Assembly (NCBI GenBank): GCA_902550805.1
Contig: CACDAL010000006.1
Span: 23,450-87,449 of the forward strand
DNA length: 64,000 nucleotides
DNA from: an uncultured Pelagibacteraceae bacterium
GTDB taxonomy: Bacteria > Pseudomonadota > Alphaproteobacteria > Pelagibacterales > Pelagibacteraceae
Reading direction: 5' to 3'
Position numbers and translations under genes: made by a program. The notes beneath the pieces are model-generated. The model made no database searches and was not told where the DNA came from. It saw only the letters and a program-made list of their open reading frames with translations. Shown here one piece after another: positions 41,452 to 51,043 of the stretch. Within the stretch, counting starts at the first letter, position 1. Each line of letters begins with the position of its first letter.

Positions 41452-42510
41452 ATGAAAAAAAGAGGATTAATAGATAGATTAAACCAAGGCCCAGTTATTT
41501 GTGCCGAAGGTTTTTTGTTTGAAATAGAAAAAAGAGGATACATGTCGTCTGGAGAGTTTGTTCCAATGGTATCTTTGGAGAACCCAGAAGCTCTAGAAAA
41601 TTTGCATAGAGATTTTCAACATGCTGGCTCAGATATTGTGCAGGCTTTTACATATAATGGGCATAGAGAAAAAATGCGTGTTATTGGAAAAGAGGAATTA
41701 TTAGAACCTCTTAACAGAGCAGCATTACAAATAGCAAAGGAAGTAGCTACTAGTCCACTAGGTGACGAAGAAAATTTAATGGCAGGAAATATTTCAAATT
41801 CAAACATTTGGAAAAAAGATGATAAAAAATCCCAATTAGAAGTTGAAAAAATGTTCCGAGAAATGGTTGCGTGGGCAGTTGATGAAGGTGCTGACATATT
41901 AATTGGAGAAACTTTTTATTATGCAGAAGAAGCCTATACAGCATTGAAAGTTATGAAAGAAACGGGGCTGCCGTCTGTAATTACTATTGCTCCATATGGC
42001 CAAAATATTATGAGAGACGAAGTTTCTATTCTTGATACCTGTAAAGAATTAGAGCAAAGAGGAGGTGAAGTTGTTGGAATGAATTGTCATCGAGGAATAA
42101 ATACAATGTTGCCTTATCTCAAAGAGATTAGAAAAGCAGTAAAATGTCATGTAGCAGGATTACCTACAACTTATAGAACAACTGAAGACCATCCTACTTT
42201 TTTTAATTTACCAGATAATAATGGATGTTTTTGTCAATCACCTCATGAAACGACTTTTCCAACAGCTCTAGACCCGATGCAATGCAACAGATATGAAATT
42301 GGTCAATTTGCAAAAGAAGCTTATAGTTTAGGAATAAACTATTTGGGAGTATGTTGTGGAGCAAATCCAATGTTGATAAGAGAGGTTGCGGAGGCAGTTG
42401 GATTAACTGTTCCTGCTAGTAAATATAGAGAAAAAATGGACAATCATTACATGTTTGGAAAAAACAAACGTATTCCAAAACATATAAAAGATTATAGAAC
42501 TAAAGCTTAA
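41452..42510 (+). CDS. bhmT: Betaine-homocysteine S-methyltransferase
   Basis: A 352-aa homocysteine methyltransferase with zinc ligands in GMNCHRG (mid-protein) and GVCCGANP near the C-terminus. The N-terminal ICAEGFLFEIEKRGYMSSGEFVP segment and the dimerisation tail fit the betaine-using branch. It transfers a methyl group from glycine betaine to homocysteine, giving methionine and dimethylglycine. GGAGG lies 5 bases ahead of the ATG and is controlled by the riboswitch leader. Its TAA stop is interleaved with the stop of the convergent HD gene. Confidence 0.92.
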   Translation: MKKRGLIDRLNQGPVICAEGFLFEIEKRGYMSSGEFVPMVSLENPEALENLHRDFQHAGSDIVQAFTYNGHREKMRVIGKEELLEPLNRAALQIAKEVATSPLGDEENLMAGNISNSNIWKKDDKKSQLEVEKMFREMVAWAVDEGADILIGETFYYAEEAYTALKVMKETGLPSVITIAPYGQNIMRDEVSILDTCKELEQRGGEVVGMNCHRGINTMLPYLKEIRKAVKCHVAGLPTTYRTTEDHPTFFNLPDNNGCFCQSPHETTFPTALDPMQCNRYEIGQFAKEAYSLGINYLGVCCGANPMLIREVAEAVGLTVPASKYREKMDNHYMFGKNKRIPKHIKDYRTKA

Positions 42511-43064
42511 TGATGATAAAAAGGTTTTCTTGAAAAAATATTTCTTACCATTGGCTCAAATTCTTCTAGAGACATAGATTGGTAATTTGGATCAAATGAA
42601 GATTGATCGTATTTTTCACAAAAGTCTATTGTGGCTTGGAAAAATTTATGATCTTTAAATTTTTCTCTTGCATTTTTATCGCCACCCAAATGTTCTGCAG
42701 AGTAGTAAGTTTGAAATAATCCATGCTTTTCAACAATCCAATGAGTTTTTTCTGAAACATAAGGCCTTAATACCGCTGCAGCATACTGAGAATGATTCAT
42801 TGGAGCGAATTCATCTCCGATATCATGTAACAAAGCGGCAACAACCATTTCTTCACTTTCTCCATTTTTAAAAGCTCTTGTTGCAGTTTGTAAAGAATGT
42901 TCTAATCTCGAAACTTGATATCCTTCAAGAGTACTATTGAGACTAGATAAGAATTTTAAAATTCTATCAGCAGTTCTTCTTTCAAAATCTTTTTCATGTT
43001 TTTCTAAAAGAAGATAGTCTTCTTTTGTCCCATGTTTCATTTCAGTAAAACTGACTTTTTTCAT
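42507..43064 (-). CDS. PhnZ-like HD-domain protein
   Basis: A 185-aa HD-domain protein. The pattern YQVSRLEHSLQTA (H56), VVAALLHDIGD (H80, D81), MNHSQYAAAV (H91) and VEKHGL (H114) resembles the PhnZ/TmpB group of mixed-valent di-iron oxygenases that cleave C-P bonds, and also the predicted HD phosphohydrolases of COG4341. It is the last gene of the rpsF-purF operon and converges on bhmT. A TmpB-like enzyme would yield glycine betaine, the substrate of the neighbour. This assignment is inference; phosphohydrolase activity is the alternative. Confidence 0.68.
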   Translation of the reverse strand: MKKVSFTEMKHGTKEDYLLLEKHEKDFERRTADRILKFLSSLNSTLEGYQVSRLEHSLQTATRAFKNGESEEMVVAALLHDIGDEFAPMNHSQYAAAVLRPYVSEKTHWIVEKHGLFQTYYSAEHLGGDKNAREKFKDHKFFQATIDFCEKYDQSSFDPNYQSMSLEEFEPMVRNIFSRKPFYHH

Positions 43065-43066
43065 AT

Positions 43067-44548
43067 TTAGTTACTTGAACCAGTACTCAAAAGTGAAAGT
43101 TGTGTAACTTTTTCTTCTCCTAGTTCATCAATTATTTTTACAGGATATTCTCCAGTAAAATAATGATCTGTCAATTGTGGATAAGTATTATTTCTTTTTT
43201 CAAAGCCCATTGCTTTATAAAGACCGTCAATCGTTAAATATTTTAAGGATTTTGCGTTAATATAGTCGCATATTTCTTTTACTGATTTATTTGCAGCCAA
43301 AAGTTCTTTTTTAGTAGGCATATCAACACCGTAAAAATCTGGATATTTTATTTCAGGACTAGCTATTCTTAAATGAACTTCTTTGGCTCCTGAATTATAT
43401 AGCATTTTTACAATTTTATGAGATGTGGTTCCTCTTACTAAAGAGTCATCAATTAAAATTATTTTCTTATCTTTAATAACTGATAAATTTGCATTTAATT
43501 TTAATTTTACACCTAGACTTCTAATTTTTTGAGAAGGTTCAATAAAAGTTCTTCCAACATAGTGGTTTCTTATTAATCCCAGATCAAAAGAAATACCTTT
43601 TTCTTGAGCATAACCTAATGCTGCAGCATTTCCAGAGTCCGGAACGGGAACAACTATATCTGCTTCTAGCTCATCTTCTTTTGCTAATTGAGCTCCGTAG
43701 TTTTTTCTATATTCGTAAGCAGTTTTGCCGTTTAAAATACTGTCAGGTCTTGAAAAATATATATATTCAAAAATACAAGGTCTAACTTTTTTTGTAGAAA
43801 AAGGTTTTAAACTTATTAGTTCATCATTTTCTACGTAGACGATTTCTCCGTTTTCTACTTCTCTAACAAATTTTGCGCCTATAATATCTAATGCACAAGT
43901 TTCTGAACAAAATACATATGAGTTTTTTAACTTTCCAATTACTAAAGGTCTAATTCCAAAAGGATCTCTTAATCCTATAAGTGTATTTTTAGTCATCATT
44001 ACCAAAGCATATCCTCCTTGGACATGAAATATTGCATCAATTATTTTATCAATTGTTTTTGATCTTTTTGATTTTGCAATTAACTGAACAATAACCTCTG
44101 TATCAGAAGTAGTATAAAAAATAGCACCTTCTTGAACTAATTTACTTCTCAAAGTTATTGCATTGGTCAGGTTTCCATTGTGGGCTACTCCAATACCTCC
44201 TGCATTTGTATCTGCAAAAAATGGCTGTACGTTTCTTAAAGCTGCACCACCAGTTGTTGAATATCTGTTATGACCTATAGCATAATTGCCGGGAAGTTTT
44301 TTTAATACTTTTTCTTCATTAAAATTATCACCAACCAATCCAAATCTTTTTTCTGAATGGTATTTTTTTCCATCAAATGAAACTATACCACAACCTTCCT
44401 GTCCTCTATGTTGAAGAGCATGAAGGCCAAGAGCAGTTAAGGTTGAAGCATCAGGATTGTTACTAATACCAAAAACTCCACATTCTTCTTTAATTTTTGA
44501 ACTATAAATCTTGTACTTTTTTTTTTGTATCTTTGTATTGTTTTTCAT
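43067..44548 (-). CDS. purF: Amidophosphoribosyltransferase
   Basis: First step of purine synthesis: PRPP plus glutamine to phosphoribosylamine. The N-terminal nucleophile is C23 in KEECGVFGI, so a 22-residue leader is removed. The PRPP loop is KIILIDDSLVRGTTS. At 493 aa it is full length. The only ATG giving the complete Ntn domain lies 47 bases inside cvpA, an unusually long overlap for this junction. The HD gene follows after 2 bases. Confidence 0.96.
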   Translation of the reverse strand: MKNNTKIQKKKYKIYSSKIKEECGVFGISNNPDASTLTALGLHALQHRGQEGCGIVSFDGKKYHSEKRFGLVGDNFNEEKVLKKLPGNYAIGHNRYSTTGGAALRNVQPFFADTNAGGIGVAHNGNLTNAITLRSKLVQEGAIFYTTSDTEVIVQLIAKSKRSKTIDKIIDAIFHVQGGYALVMMTKNTLIGLRDPFGIRPLVIGKLKNSYVFCSETCALDIIGAKFVREVENGEIVYVENDELISLKPFSTKKVRPCIFEYIYFSRPDSILNGKTAYEYRKNYGAQLAKEDELEADIVVPVPDSGNAAALGYAQEKGISFDLGLIRNHYVGRTFIEPSQKIRSLGVKLKLNANLSVIKDKKIILIDDSLVRGTTSHKIVKMLYNSGAKEVHLRIASPEIKYPDFYGVDMPTKKELLAANKSVKEICDYINAKSLKYLTIDGLYKAMGFEKRNNTYPQLTDHYFTGEYPVKIIDELGEEKVTQLSLLSTGSSN

Positions 44549-45053
44549 TTGGAAATTCTTTTATAAGGTAGTTGCTTCCTTTTTCAACCCAAGGAAAAGT
44601 TATAGATCGATCTAAGTCTATTGCCCATTTTTTGTGATCGTAAACAATACTAGCGGTTGCAAATATACAAACAGATACAACGTATCCTTTAATAAAACCA
44701 AAAAAGAAACCAAAGATTCGGTCTAATTTACCTAGACCAGAATAAGTTACTGCTTTACTTACTCCTTTATTAATTAACAAAATTATAAATATTACAACTA
44801 CAAACAATCCAACACCCAGAGCTATATCTAAAATATATTCATTATCGATTATATTTTTTACATACGGTTTTGTTTTAGGAAATAAAAAAAGTGTAACAAT
44901 ATATGCTAATAGCCATTTAGAAGCTGAAAGAAGACTTAATAAAAAACCTTTTTTTGTACATTGAAAAAGAAAGTACAGAGTTATTAATGAATAAAGCAAA
45001 TCAAATTCTGGAAGCTTGCTAAATAAATTTAAAAAATTTGTAATAATTTCCAT
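44502..45053 (-). CDS. cvpA: CvpA family membrane protein
   Basis: A 183-aa protein with four hydrophobic helices and the CvpA pattern FQCTKKGFLLSLLSASKWLLAY near residue 30 and GKLDRIFGFFFGFIKGYVVS later. CvpA has been linked to envelope stress and colicin V export. It stands directly before purF, as in most proteobacteria. Its end overlaps purF by 47 bases. Confidence 0.88.
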   Translation of the reverse strand: MEIITNFLNLFSKLPEFDLLYSLITLYFLFQCTKKGFLLSLLSASKWLLAYIVTLFLFPKTKPYVKNIIDNEYILDIALGVGLFVVVIFIILLINKGVSKAVTYSGLGKLDRIFGFFFGFIKGYVVSVCIFATASIVYDHKKWAIDLDRSITFPWVEKGSNYLIKEFPNEKQYKDTKKKVQDL

Positions 45054-45058
45054 TTATT

Positions 45059-47434
45059 TTACTTATTTCCAAAAGGTTTAAATACCAACAAGAGTGTAGG
45101 CAGTAACGTTAATACTGAAATCATAGCCAATAGCATTGCTATCCCCGTAAAAATTCCAAAATATATTGTTGGTATAAAATTAGACAATACAAGGATTGAA
45201 AATCCAAAAACTATTGTAATAGATGTATTTAGTATGGCTCTGCCAACAGTAGAATGGCAAATTTTTAATGTTTTAATGTAGTCTTTTGTTTTAAAAAATT
45301 CCTCTTTAAATCTATAGATATAATGTATGCTGTTATCAACAGCTATACCGATTGTGATTGCGGCTATCGTAATTGTCATCATGTCCAATGGTATTTTTGC
45401 CATTCCAATGATGCCTAATATAAAGAAAGCTGCAATAAAATTAGGAACTACTCCAATCAATGATAGTTTAATATTTCTAAATAAAATTAAAAACATTATA
45501 AATATTCCCACCATAACAAATCCAAGTGTTAGTATTTGAGATTTGAAAAGGCTTTGAAGTAGATTATTAAACAATATTAAAACACCTCCTAATTTGTATT
45601 CTTCTTTTTTAAGGCCTAATTTGTTTTCTAAATCATAGTTAATTTTATTTATAAGGTCATTTCTTCGTAGACCTTCTTGAGAATCTTTAATTCTTAAACT
45701 CACTCTAGCTTCTGAATCTTTAATAGAAATATAAGGATCAACAATTTCTTGTTTTATATTATTTGGTATTTTTGAGTAAAGAATACCCATTTCTAGAGTC
45801 CCCAAAGGTTTATTGTTGTTAAGTTGAGTTGCTATTTCTATTATAGAAGAAAAGGACAATACTTTTCCAACTGGACCTAAACTATCCAAATAATTATGAA
45901 CTTTTTTAATTTTATCTATTTTGTCTTTAGTAAACCAATATTTTTCATCATTATCGCCTTCTTTACCCCAATCATCTTCTTCTTCATCTGTTTTTGAGTC
46001 TTCTTTTTTTGGAAACTTGATGATTACTTCTAATGGAGTTGTGCCACCCAACTTTTCATCGATTAATTTCATTCCTTTATAGATTTCTGTATTTTTATTA
46101 AAATAATTTATAAAGCTATTTTCGACTTCTAATTTAGATATTCCTGCAATACTTAAAATTATAGCAATAGCAGCAATCCCAAAAATAATTTTTTTGTTAT
46201 TAATTGATTTATTTCCAAAAAAAGAAGTAATTTTTGATTCATTATTTTTAGCTATAGCAAAATTGGTATTTCCAACAAAATTTAATAGTGTTGGTAGAAG
46301 AGTAAATGTAATAATAAATGATGTAATTAAACCAAAAGTCATCATCCAACCAAAATCAATAATTGGTTTTATTTCACTAAAAATCAAAGATAAAAATGCA
46401 CATATAGTTGTCAAGACAGTGTAAAGTATAGGCCAAAACATTTTTTCAGCTGTCATTAAAATAATTTTTGATTTTTTCAATTCTGGAAATTGTTTTCTTA
46501 ATTGTAAAAACCTAGTGCTCATATGGATATTCATTGCCATAGTTAAAATTAACATTAGAGCTATAAAGTTGGACGATATAACTGTTACCTTCCAACCTAA
46601 CAATCCGAGAAAACCCATCATAATGATTATAGAAAAAAAACAACTACTTATAGGAACAATAATCCAGATTATTTTTCTAAAAACCAACCAAAGAGTAGCA
46701 ATTATAAACAAAAGTACGCCCAAGCCAAAAACAACAATGTCGTTTTTTATAAAAGTCATCATATCGTCAGCTATCATTGGTATGCCGCCTAGATGAATTT
46801 TGATTTCTTTATTAAAATTGTTGATAATTTCTCTAATTTCTAAGATATTTTTATGATTTTCCTTTTTTATATTATCTTTATATTCTTCTAGTTCTTGATT
46901 ATTTTTAAATTTTTTTATTACTTTATTTGATTTTAAATAAACAATAATTCCGCTTGTTTTTCCATCCTCACTGATTACAAAGTTTCTAAATACAGGACTA
47001 TTTAAGATTTCATCAAAACCTTTCTCTCTATCAATATTATCATCATTTAATGTGGAATAATTTTGAAGTCTTTCAATTAAAGGTTTGTTAGCAACATTCA
47101 AGAGAGGTATGTCTAAAAGTGTAATTACATTATGGACCCAATTCAAATTTTCAATTTTATTTTTCAAATCCCTCAAGTTATCTATTGAAGATGAGGAAAT
47201 CATACTTTCTTGTGGAGAATAGGTAAGCACCAAGAAGTCTCGCGTTCCATATCTATCTGTTATTTCATTTAAATATTTTAAATCAGGATCTCCTTCAATT
47301 AAAAGAGTTTCTGATGAGGCATCTAATCTAAAGTTTTTTGAATAATAACCAAATCCAACTAAAAAAATTAATAATAATGTAAAAATTACTTTTGGTTTAT
47401 GTATAACATTTTTTTGATAAAAATTAGCTAACAT
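45059..47434 (-). CDS. RND superfamily MMPL-domain transporter
   Basis: A 791-aa protein with twelve predicted helices in the RND two-fold arrangement: an N-terminal helix, a large periplasmic loop, a five-helix bundle with GVLLFIIATLWLVFRK, then the repeat ending ITIGIAVDNSIHYIYRFKEEF. The acidic stretch TDEEEDDWGKEGDNDEKYW sits in the second periplasmic loop. COG1033-type MMPL proteins export lipids or hopanoids. In other alphaproteobacteria this position between dnaB and cvpA usually holds alr and radA. Confidence 0.85.
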   Translation of the reverse strand: MLANFYQKNVIHKPKVIFTLLLIFLVGFGYYSKNFRLDASSETLLIEGDPDLKYLNEITDRYGTRDFLVLTYSPQESMISSSSIDNLRDLKNKIENLNWVHNVITLLDIPLLNVANKPLIERLQNYSTLNDDNIDREKGFDEILNSPVFRNFVISEDGKTSGIIVYLKSNKVIKKFKNNQELEEYKDNIKKENHKNILEIREIINNFNKEIKIHLGGIPMIADDMMTFIKNDIVVFGLGVLLFIIATLWLVFRKIIWIIVPISSCFFSIIIMMGFLGLLGWKVTVISSNFIALMLILTMAMNIHMSTRFLQLRKQFPELKKSKIILMTAEKMFWPILYTVLTTICAFLSLIFSEIKPIIDFGWMMTFGLITSFIITFTLLPTLLNFVGNTNFAIAKNNESKITSFFGNKSINNKKIIFGIAAIAIILSIAGISKLEVENSFINYFNKNTEIYKGMKLIDEKLGGTTPLEVIIKFPKKEDSKTDEEEDDWGKEGDNDEKYWFTKDKIDKIKKVHNYLDSLGPVGKVLSFSSIIEIATQLNNNKPLGTLEMGILYSKIPNNIKQEIVDPYISIKDSEARVSLRIKDSQEGLRRNDLINKINYDLENKLGLKKEEYKLGGVLILFNNLLQSLFKSQILTLGFVMVGIFIMFLILFRNIKLSLIGVVPNFIAAFFILGIIGMAKIPLDMMTITIAAITIGIAVDNSIHYIYRFKEEFFKTKDYIKTLKICHSTVGRAILNTSITIVFGFSILVLSNFIPTIYFGIFTGIAMLLAMISVLTLLPTLLLVFKPFGNK

Positions 47435-47459
47435 CTAATATTAGCTTATATAAGTTAAA

Positions 47460-48875
47460 TTAATTATTTTTAATATCTTTAAATTTGGTAAACATTGCTT
47501 CAAATTCAAGCATAATATTGCCAGTCGGTCCATGTCTTTGTTTTCCAATTATAATTTCTGCTAAATTTGAAACTTCGTTCATTTTAGCCTGCCATTCCGC
47601 ATGTTCAACAGTAGCTGGTCTTGGTTCTTGTTTTTCCAAATAATATGCTTCTCTGTAAACAAACATGACAACATCAGCATCTTGTTCTATTGAGCCCGAT
47701 TCTCTTAAATCAGAAAGTTGAGGTTTTTTAAGATCTCTTTGTTCTACGGCTCTAGATAATTGAGATAATGCAAGAACAGGCACCGAAAGTTCTTTTGCTA
47801 ATGCCTTCAGGCCTTGAGTGATTTCTGAAATTTCTTGAACTCTACCGTCTCTATAATTTGAGGCACTCATTAACTGAATGTAGTCAATCACTACCATGTC
47901 CAATCCATACAATCTTTTTATTCTTCTGGCCCTATTGCTTAAGGCTGCAATAGAAATAGCTGGAGTTTCGTCAATATACAAAGGTAATTCAGATATATTT
48001 TTTGAAGTTTCAATAAATTTATCAAACTGGTCTTCAGAGATTTTTCCTCTTCTTATATCATTAGATTTAATTCTTGATTGTTCTGCCAAGATTCTAGTTG
48101 ATAATTGCTCAGAAGACATTTCAAGAGAAAAAAAGGCAATAGATGTTTTTTTTCCATCGTCTTGAATTTTTTTTGCAGCATTAAATGCAATATTAGTTGC
48201 TAGAGCAGTTTTTCCCATAGAAGGTCTTCCAGCAATTATTACTAAATCAGATTTGTGCAATCCTCCCAATCTATCATCAATGTCAGTTAAACCCGTGGGA
48301 ACTCCAACAATTCCTTCTTCATTTTTATAAGCATTAGATGCCATTTCTATAGTCTGTTTCATAGCTTCATCAAATTTAACTAACGAAGAAGCAAAAGAAC
48401 CTTTTTCAGCTAAATCAAATAATAGCTTTTCATAATCTTCTATTATTTTTTGTCCATCATTATCCAAATCATTTAATTTTGCAGTATCAATAACATTTTC
48501 AGAAATTTTTATTAATTCTCTCTTAACATATAGGTCGTATATTAATTTCGAGTATTCTATAGCCTGCCTTCTTGATGCAGAAAATTTAGTAATTTTTACT
48601 AGATACTCAGGTATATTTAATTCGTCTTTTTCATTTTCAAAATTGTTTTTGAGAGTAATTGGATTAGCAAGCAATCCTGAGTAAATTAATTTTTCTATAG
48701 CTTTAAATATTTTTTGATGCATTGGATCATAAAAGTTTATACTTGAAACAAGCATATTAATTTCATCAAAAATTTCATTTGAAAGAAGAATCGATCCTAT
48801 TACTGACTGTTCGGCTTCAATATTATTTGGAAGCTCTTCTAAGTTGTTTTTCACAACATTTAAAGTTTGAACCAT
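47460..48875 (-). CDS. dnaB: Replicative DNA helicase
   Basis: DnaB opens the fork. The Walker A motif is AGRPSMGKTALA, Walker B is VVIDYIQLM, and the N-terminal PNNIEAEQSVIGSILLS segment is the DnaG-binding domain. I start at the ATG at 48875 (471 aa); an in-frame TTG at 48908 would add eleven hydrophobic residues. No intein is visible; the core is continuous. It follows rplI by 66 bases. Confidence 0.96.
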   Translation of the reverse strand: MVQTLNVVKNNLEELPNNIEAEQSVIGSILLSNEIFDEINMLVSSINFYDPMHQKIFKAIEKLIYSGLLANPITLKNNFENEKDELNIPEYLVKITKFSASRRQAIEYSKLIYDLYVKRELIKISENVIDTAKLNDLDNDGQKIIEDYEKLLFDLAEKGSFASSLVKFDEAMKQTIEMASNAYKNEEGIVGVPTGLTDIDDRLGGLHKSDLVIIAGRPSMGKTALATNIAFNAAKKIQDDGKKTSIAFFSLEMSSEQLSTRILAEQSRIKSNDIRRGKISEDQFDKFIETSKNISELPLYIDETPAISIAALSNRARRIKRLYGLDMVVIDYIQLMSASNYRDGRVQEISEITQGLKALAKELSVPVLALSQLSRAVEQRDLKKPQLSDLRESGSIEQDADVVMFVYREAYYLEKQEPRPATVEHAEWQAKMNEVSNLAEIIIGKQRHGPTGNIMLEFEAMFTKFKDIKNN

Positions 48876-48941
48876 GATTAAGATTATAAAAAAAAAATCT
48901 AAATACAATTATTAAAAAACTCTGGGGAAAATTGTGTATAA

Positions 48942-49400
48942 TTATTTTATTTCTTCTTGAGAAACAACTTTAATTACAATCTGTGTTTGAACTTCAGAGT
49001 GTAAACTTACTAATACATTAAAACTTCCTAAAGATTTAATTTCTTTAGCAGGTTGTATTAAAGAAGGATTTATTTGAACTTTATCATTACTTTCTAAAAT
49101 TTTAGAAATTTCGGTAGGCTTCACTGATCCATATAATTCTTTATTTTCAGTACTAAGTTTTTTTATTTCATAAATTTTATTTTGTATTTTTTCTTGAATT
49201 GATTTTGCTTCTTTTTTTTTATCTAGGTCTTTTTTATTTAGTTCTTGCTTTATTTTTTCAACTTCTTTTATGTTTTCTTTTGAAGCAAACAGAGCCTTTT
49301 TTTTTGAAATCAAAAAGTTTCTAGCAAAGCCTCTTTTAACATCAATTATTTCTCCAATTGATCCAATTTTTCTGATATTTTCTAAAAGAATAACTTTCAT
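48942..49400 (-). CDS. rplI: Large ribosomal subunit protein bL9
   Basis: The N-terminal MKVILLENIRKIGSIGEIIDVKRGFARNFLI is the bL9 signature, with the long lysine-rich connecting helix and the C-terminal domain following. Length is 152 aa. It stands after rpsR with no gap. Confidence 0.97.
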   Translation of the reverse strand: MKVILLENIRKIGSIGEIIDVKRGFARNFLISKKKALFASKENIKEVEKIKQELNKKDLDKKKEAKSIQEKIQNKIYEIKKLSTENKELYGSVKPTEISKILESNDKVQINPSLIQPAKEIKSLGSFNVLVSLHSEVQTQIVIKVVSQEEIK

Positions 49401-49673
49401 TTAGATTAATGCTAAATTTCGAGCTCTTTTAATAGATAAAGATAACTCCCTTTGTTTTTTTTGACTTACGGAAGTAATTCTGGAAGGTAAAATCTTACCA
49501 TTTTCTGAAATATATTTTTTTAATAATTTAATATTTTTATAGTCTACTATTGGAGCACTTTTGCCTGACAAAGGACATTTTTTCTTAAATTTGTACTTAT
49601 TATTTTGAAATATACTTAGCTTTGAGAAATTACTCTGTGAACTTTTTCTTTTATTATTTCTTTTTTTAATCAT
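49401..49673 (-). CDS. rpsR: Small ribosomal subunit protein bS18
   Basis: A basic 90-aa protein with the conserved core [23 protein letters not shown] and [13 protein letters not shown] at the C-terminus. The N-terminus is longer and more lysine-rich than in E. coli. It lies between rpsF (1-base overlap) and rplI. Confidence 0.96.
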   Translation of the reverse strand: MIKKRNNKRKSSQSNFSKLSIFQNNKYKFKKKCPLSGKSAPIVDYKNIKLLKKYISENGKILPSRITSVSQKKQRELSLSIKRARNLALI

Positions 49674-50026
49674 TATTTTTTATATTTTTTTTCTACTTCT
49701 TTATCTTCATTTTTTTTGAAGTAATCTGCGTTAAGATCAAATTTTTTAACTTTGACAGTTAAATATCTAAGTAAATTTTTATCTATTTTCTCATTCTTTT
49801 CTAACTCTAAAATTGTCTTTCCTTCAGCTTTAATTTTAAAATGTATATAATTACCTTTTCTGTTTTTTTTTATAAGATAAGACAAGTTCATTAATCCCCA
49901 ATTTTCAAGTTTTACGATATCCCCATCGTTTTTTTCGACTAATTTTGAATATTTTTCTTCTAATTGTTTTAATTGAGCCGGAGAAGTATCTTGTCTAGCT
50001 ACAATTGTATGTTCATATAAGTTCAT
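49673..50026 (-). CDS. rpsF: Small ribosomal subunit protein bS6
   Basis: The 117-aa protein opens [19 protein letters not shown] and contains the [22 protein letters not shown] strand pair of bS6. It is the first gene of the minus-strand unit that runs to the HD gene at 42507, with a promoter in the 84-base gap to fabD. Confidence 0.96.
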   Translation of the reverse strand: MNLYEHTIVARQDTSPAQLKQLEEKYSKLVEKNDGDIVKLENWGLMNLSYLIKKNRKGNYIHFKIKAEGKTILELEKNEKIDKNLLRYLTVKVKKFDLNADYFKKNEDKEVEKKYKK

Positions 50027-50057
50027 AATTATTCTTTTAAAAAAAAGAGGATATACT

Positions 50058-50063
50058 ATTATA
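50058..50063 (-). promoter_or_regulatory. Candidate -10 box for the rpsF operon
   Basis: On the minus strand a perfect TATAAT lies 32 bases before the rpsF start. The upstream sequence has TTTTGT at a 16-base spacing as a weak -35. fabD is divergent across the same 84-base gap, so its promoter must also lie here. Confidence 0.42.
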
Positions 50064-50110
50064 ATTATTTAAATACAACACAAAAAACTACTTTAAAATT
50101 GTAATAATTA

Positions 50111-51043
50111 ATGTTTTCAGTCATCTTTCCTGGTCAAGGCTCACAATCAGTTGGAATGGCAAGAGATTTGTATAATAACTTTAATAGAGTTAAAGATTTA
50201 TTTAATATAGCTGATGAAACTTTAAATTTTTCTATTACCAAATTAATTTTGGAAGGTCCACCAGAAAAATTAAATGAAACAGAAAATACACAGCCTGCAA
50301 TATTTTTAGTTAGTTTTTCTATATTTCAATTAATAAAAAAAGATTTTGGCATAGACTTAAATAAAGCACTTTATTTTGCGGGGCATTCTTTAGGTGAGTA
50401 CACTGCTTTAGCTTGTGCAGAGGTGCTAAGCTTTTCAGAAACGTTGAAATTGTTAAAAATAAGAGGCAAGTCCATGCAAGAAGCCGTACCAAAAGGGAAG
50501 GGAGGAATGTTGGCAGTACTTGGGAGTTCTCCAGACCAGATTGAAAAAATTATAAATGAAAACGAAAAAAAATATGAATGTTACATTGCAAATGATAATT
50601 CAAATGGACAGCAAGTGGTAAGCGGAAAATTGAACGATCTTGATTCATTAATGACAGATTTGAAAAGAAATAACATTAAAAGTATAAAATTACCTGTTAG
50701 TGCACCTTTTCACTGTAAACTTATGAGCAATGCAACAAAAGTTATGCAAAATGAAATTCAAAAATCTGATTTTAAAAATCCAACAAATACATTAGTATCA
50801 AATGTTACAAACGAAGGAATAAAAGATTCTTTCTTGTTAAAAGAATTACTGATAAAACAAATAGAAAGTAGAGTAAGATGGAGAGAAAATGTTAATTTAA
50901 TGATTGCAAATGGTACAGAAAAATTTTTAGAAATTGGACCAGGAAAAGTATTATCCGGTTTGATTAAAAGAATAGACAAAAGTATAGTTACAAGTTCAAT
51001 AAATTCTGATGAGGATATTAAGAAAATAAACATTTATGATTAA
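50111..51043 (+). CDS. fabD: Malonyl CoA-ACP transacylase
   Basis: FabD loads malonate onto ACP. FPGQGSQSVGM opens the protein and the nucleophile is S93 in GHSLGEY; the catalytic His region is LPVSAPFHCKLM. At 310 aa it is full length. It overlaps fabG by 8 bases. It starts the fabD-fabG-acpP-gmk unit. Confidence 0.97.
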   Translation: MFSVIFPGQGSQSVGMARDLYNNFNRVKDLFNIADETLNFSITKLILEGPPEKLNETENTQPAIFLVSFSIFQLIKKDFGIDLNKALYFAGHSLGEYTALACAEVLSFSETLKLLKIRGKSMQEAVPKGKGGMLAVLGSSPDQIEKIINENEKKYECYIANDNSNGQQVVSGKLNDLDSLMTDLKRNNIKSIKLPVSAPFHCKLMSNATKVMQNEIQKSDFKNPTNTLVSNVTNEGIKDSFLLKELLIKQIESRVRWRENVNLMIANGTEKFLEIGPGKVLSGLIKRIDKSIVTSSINSDEDIKKINIYD

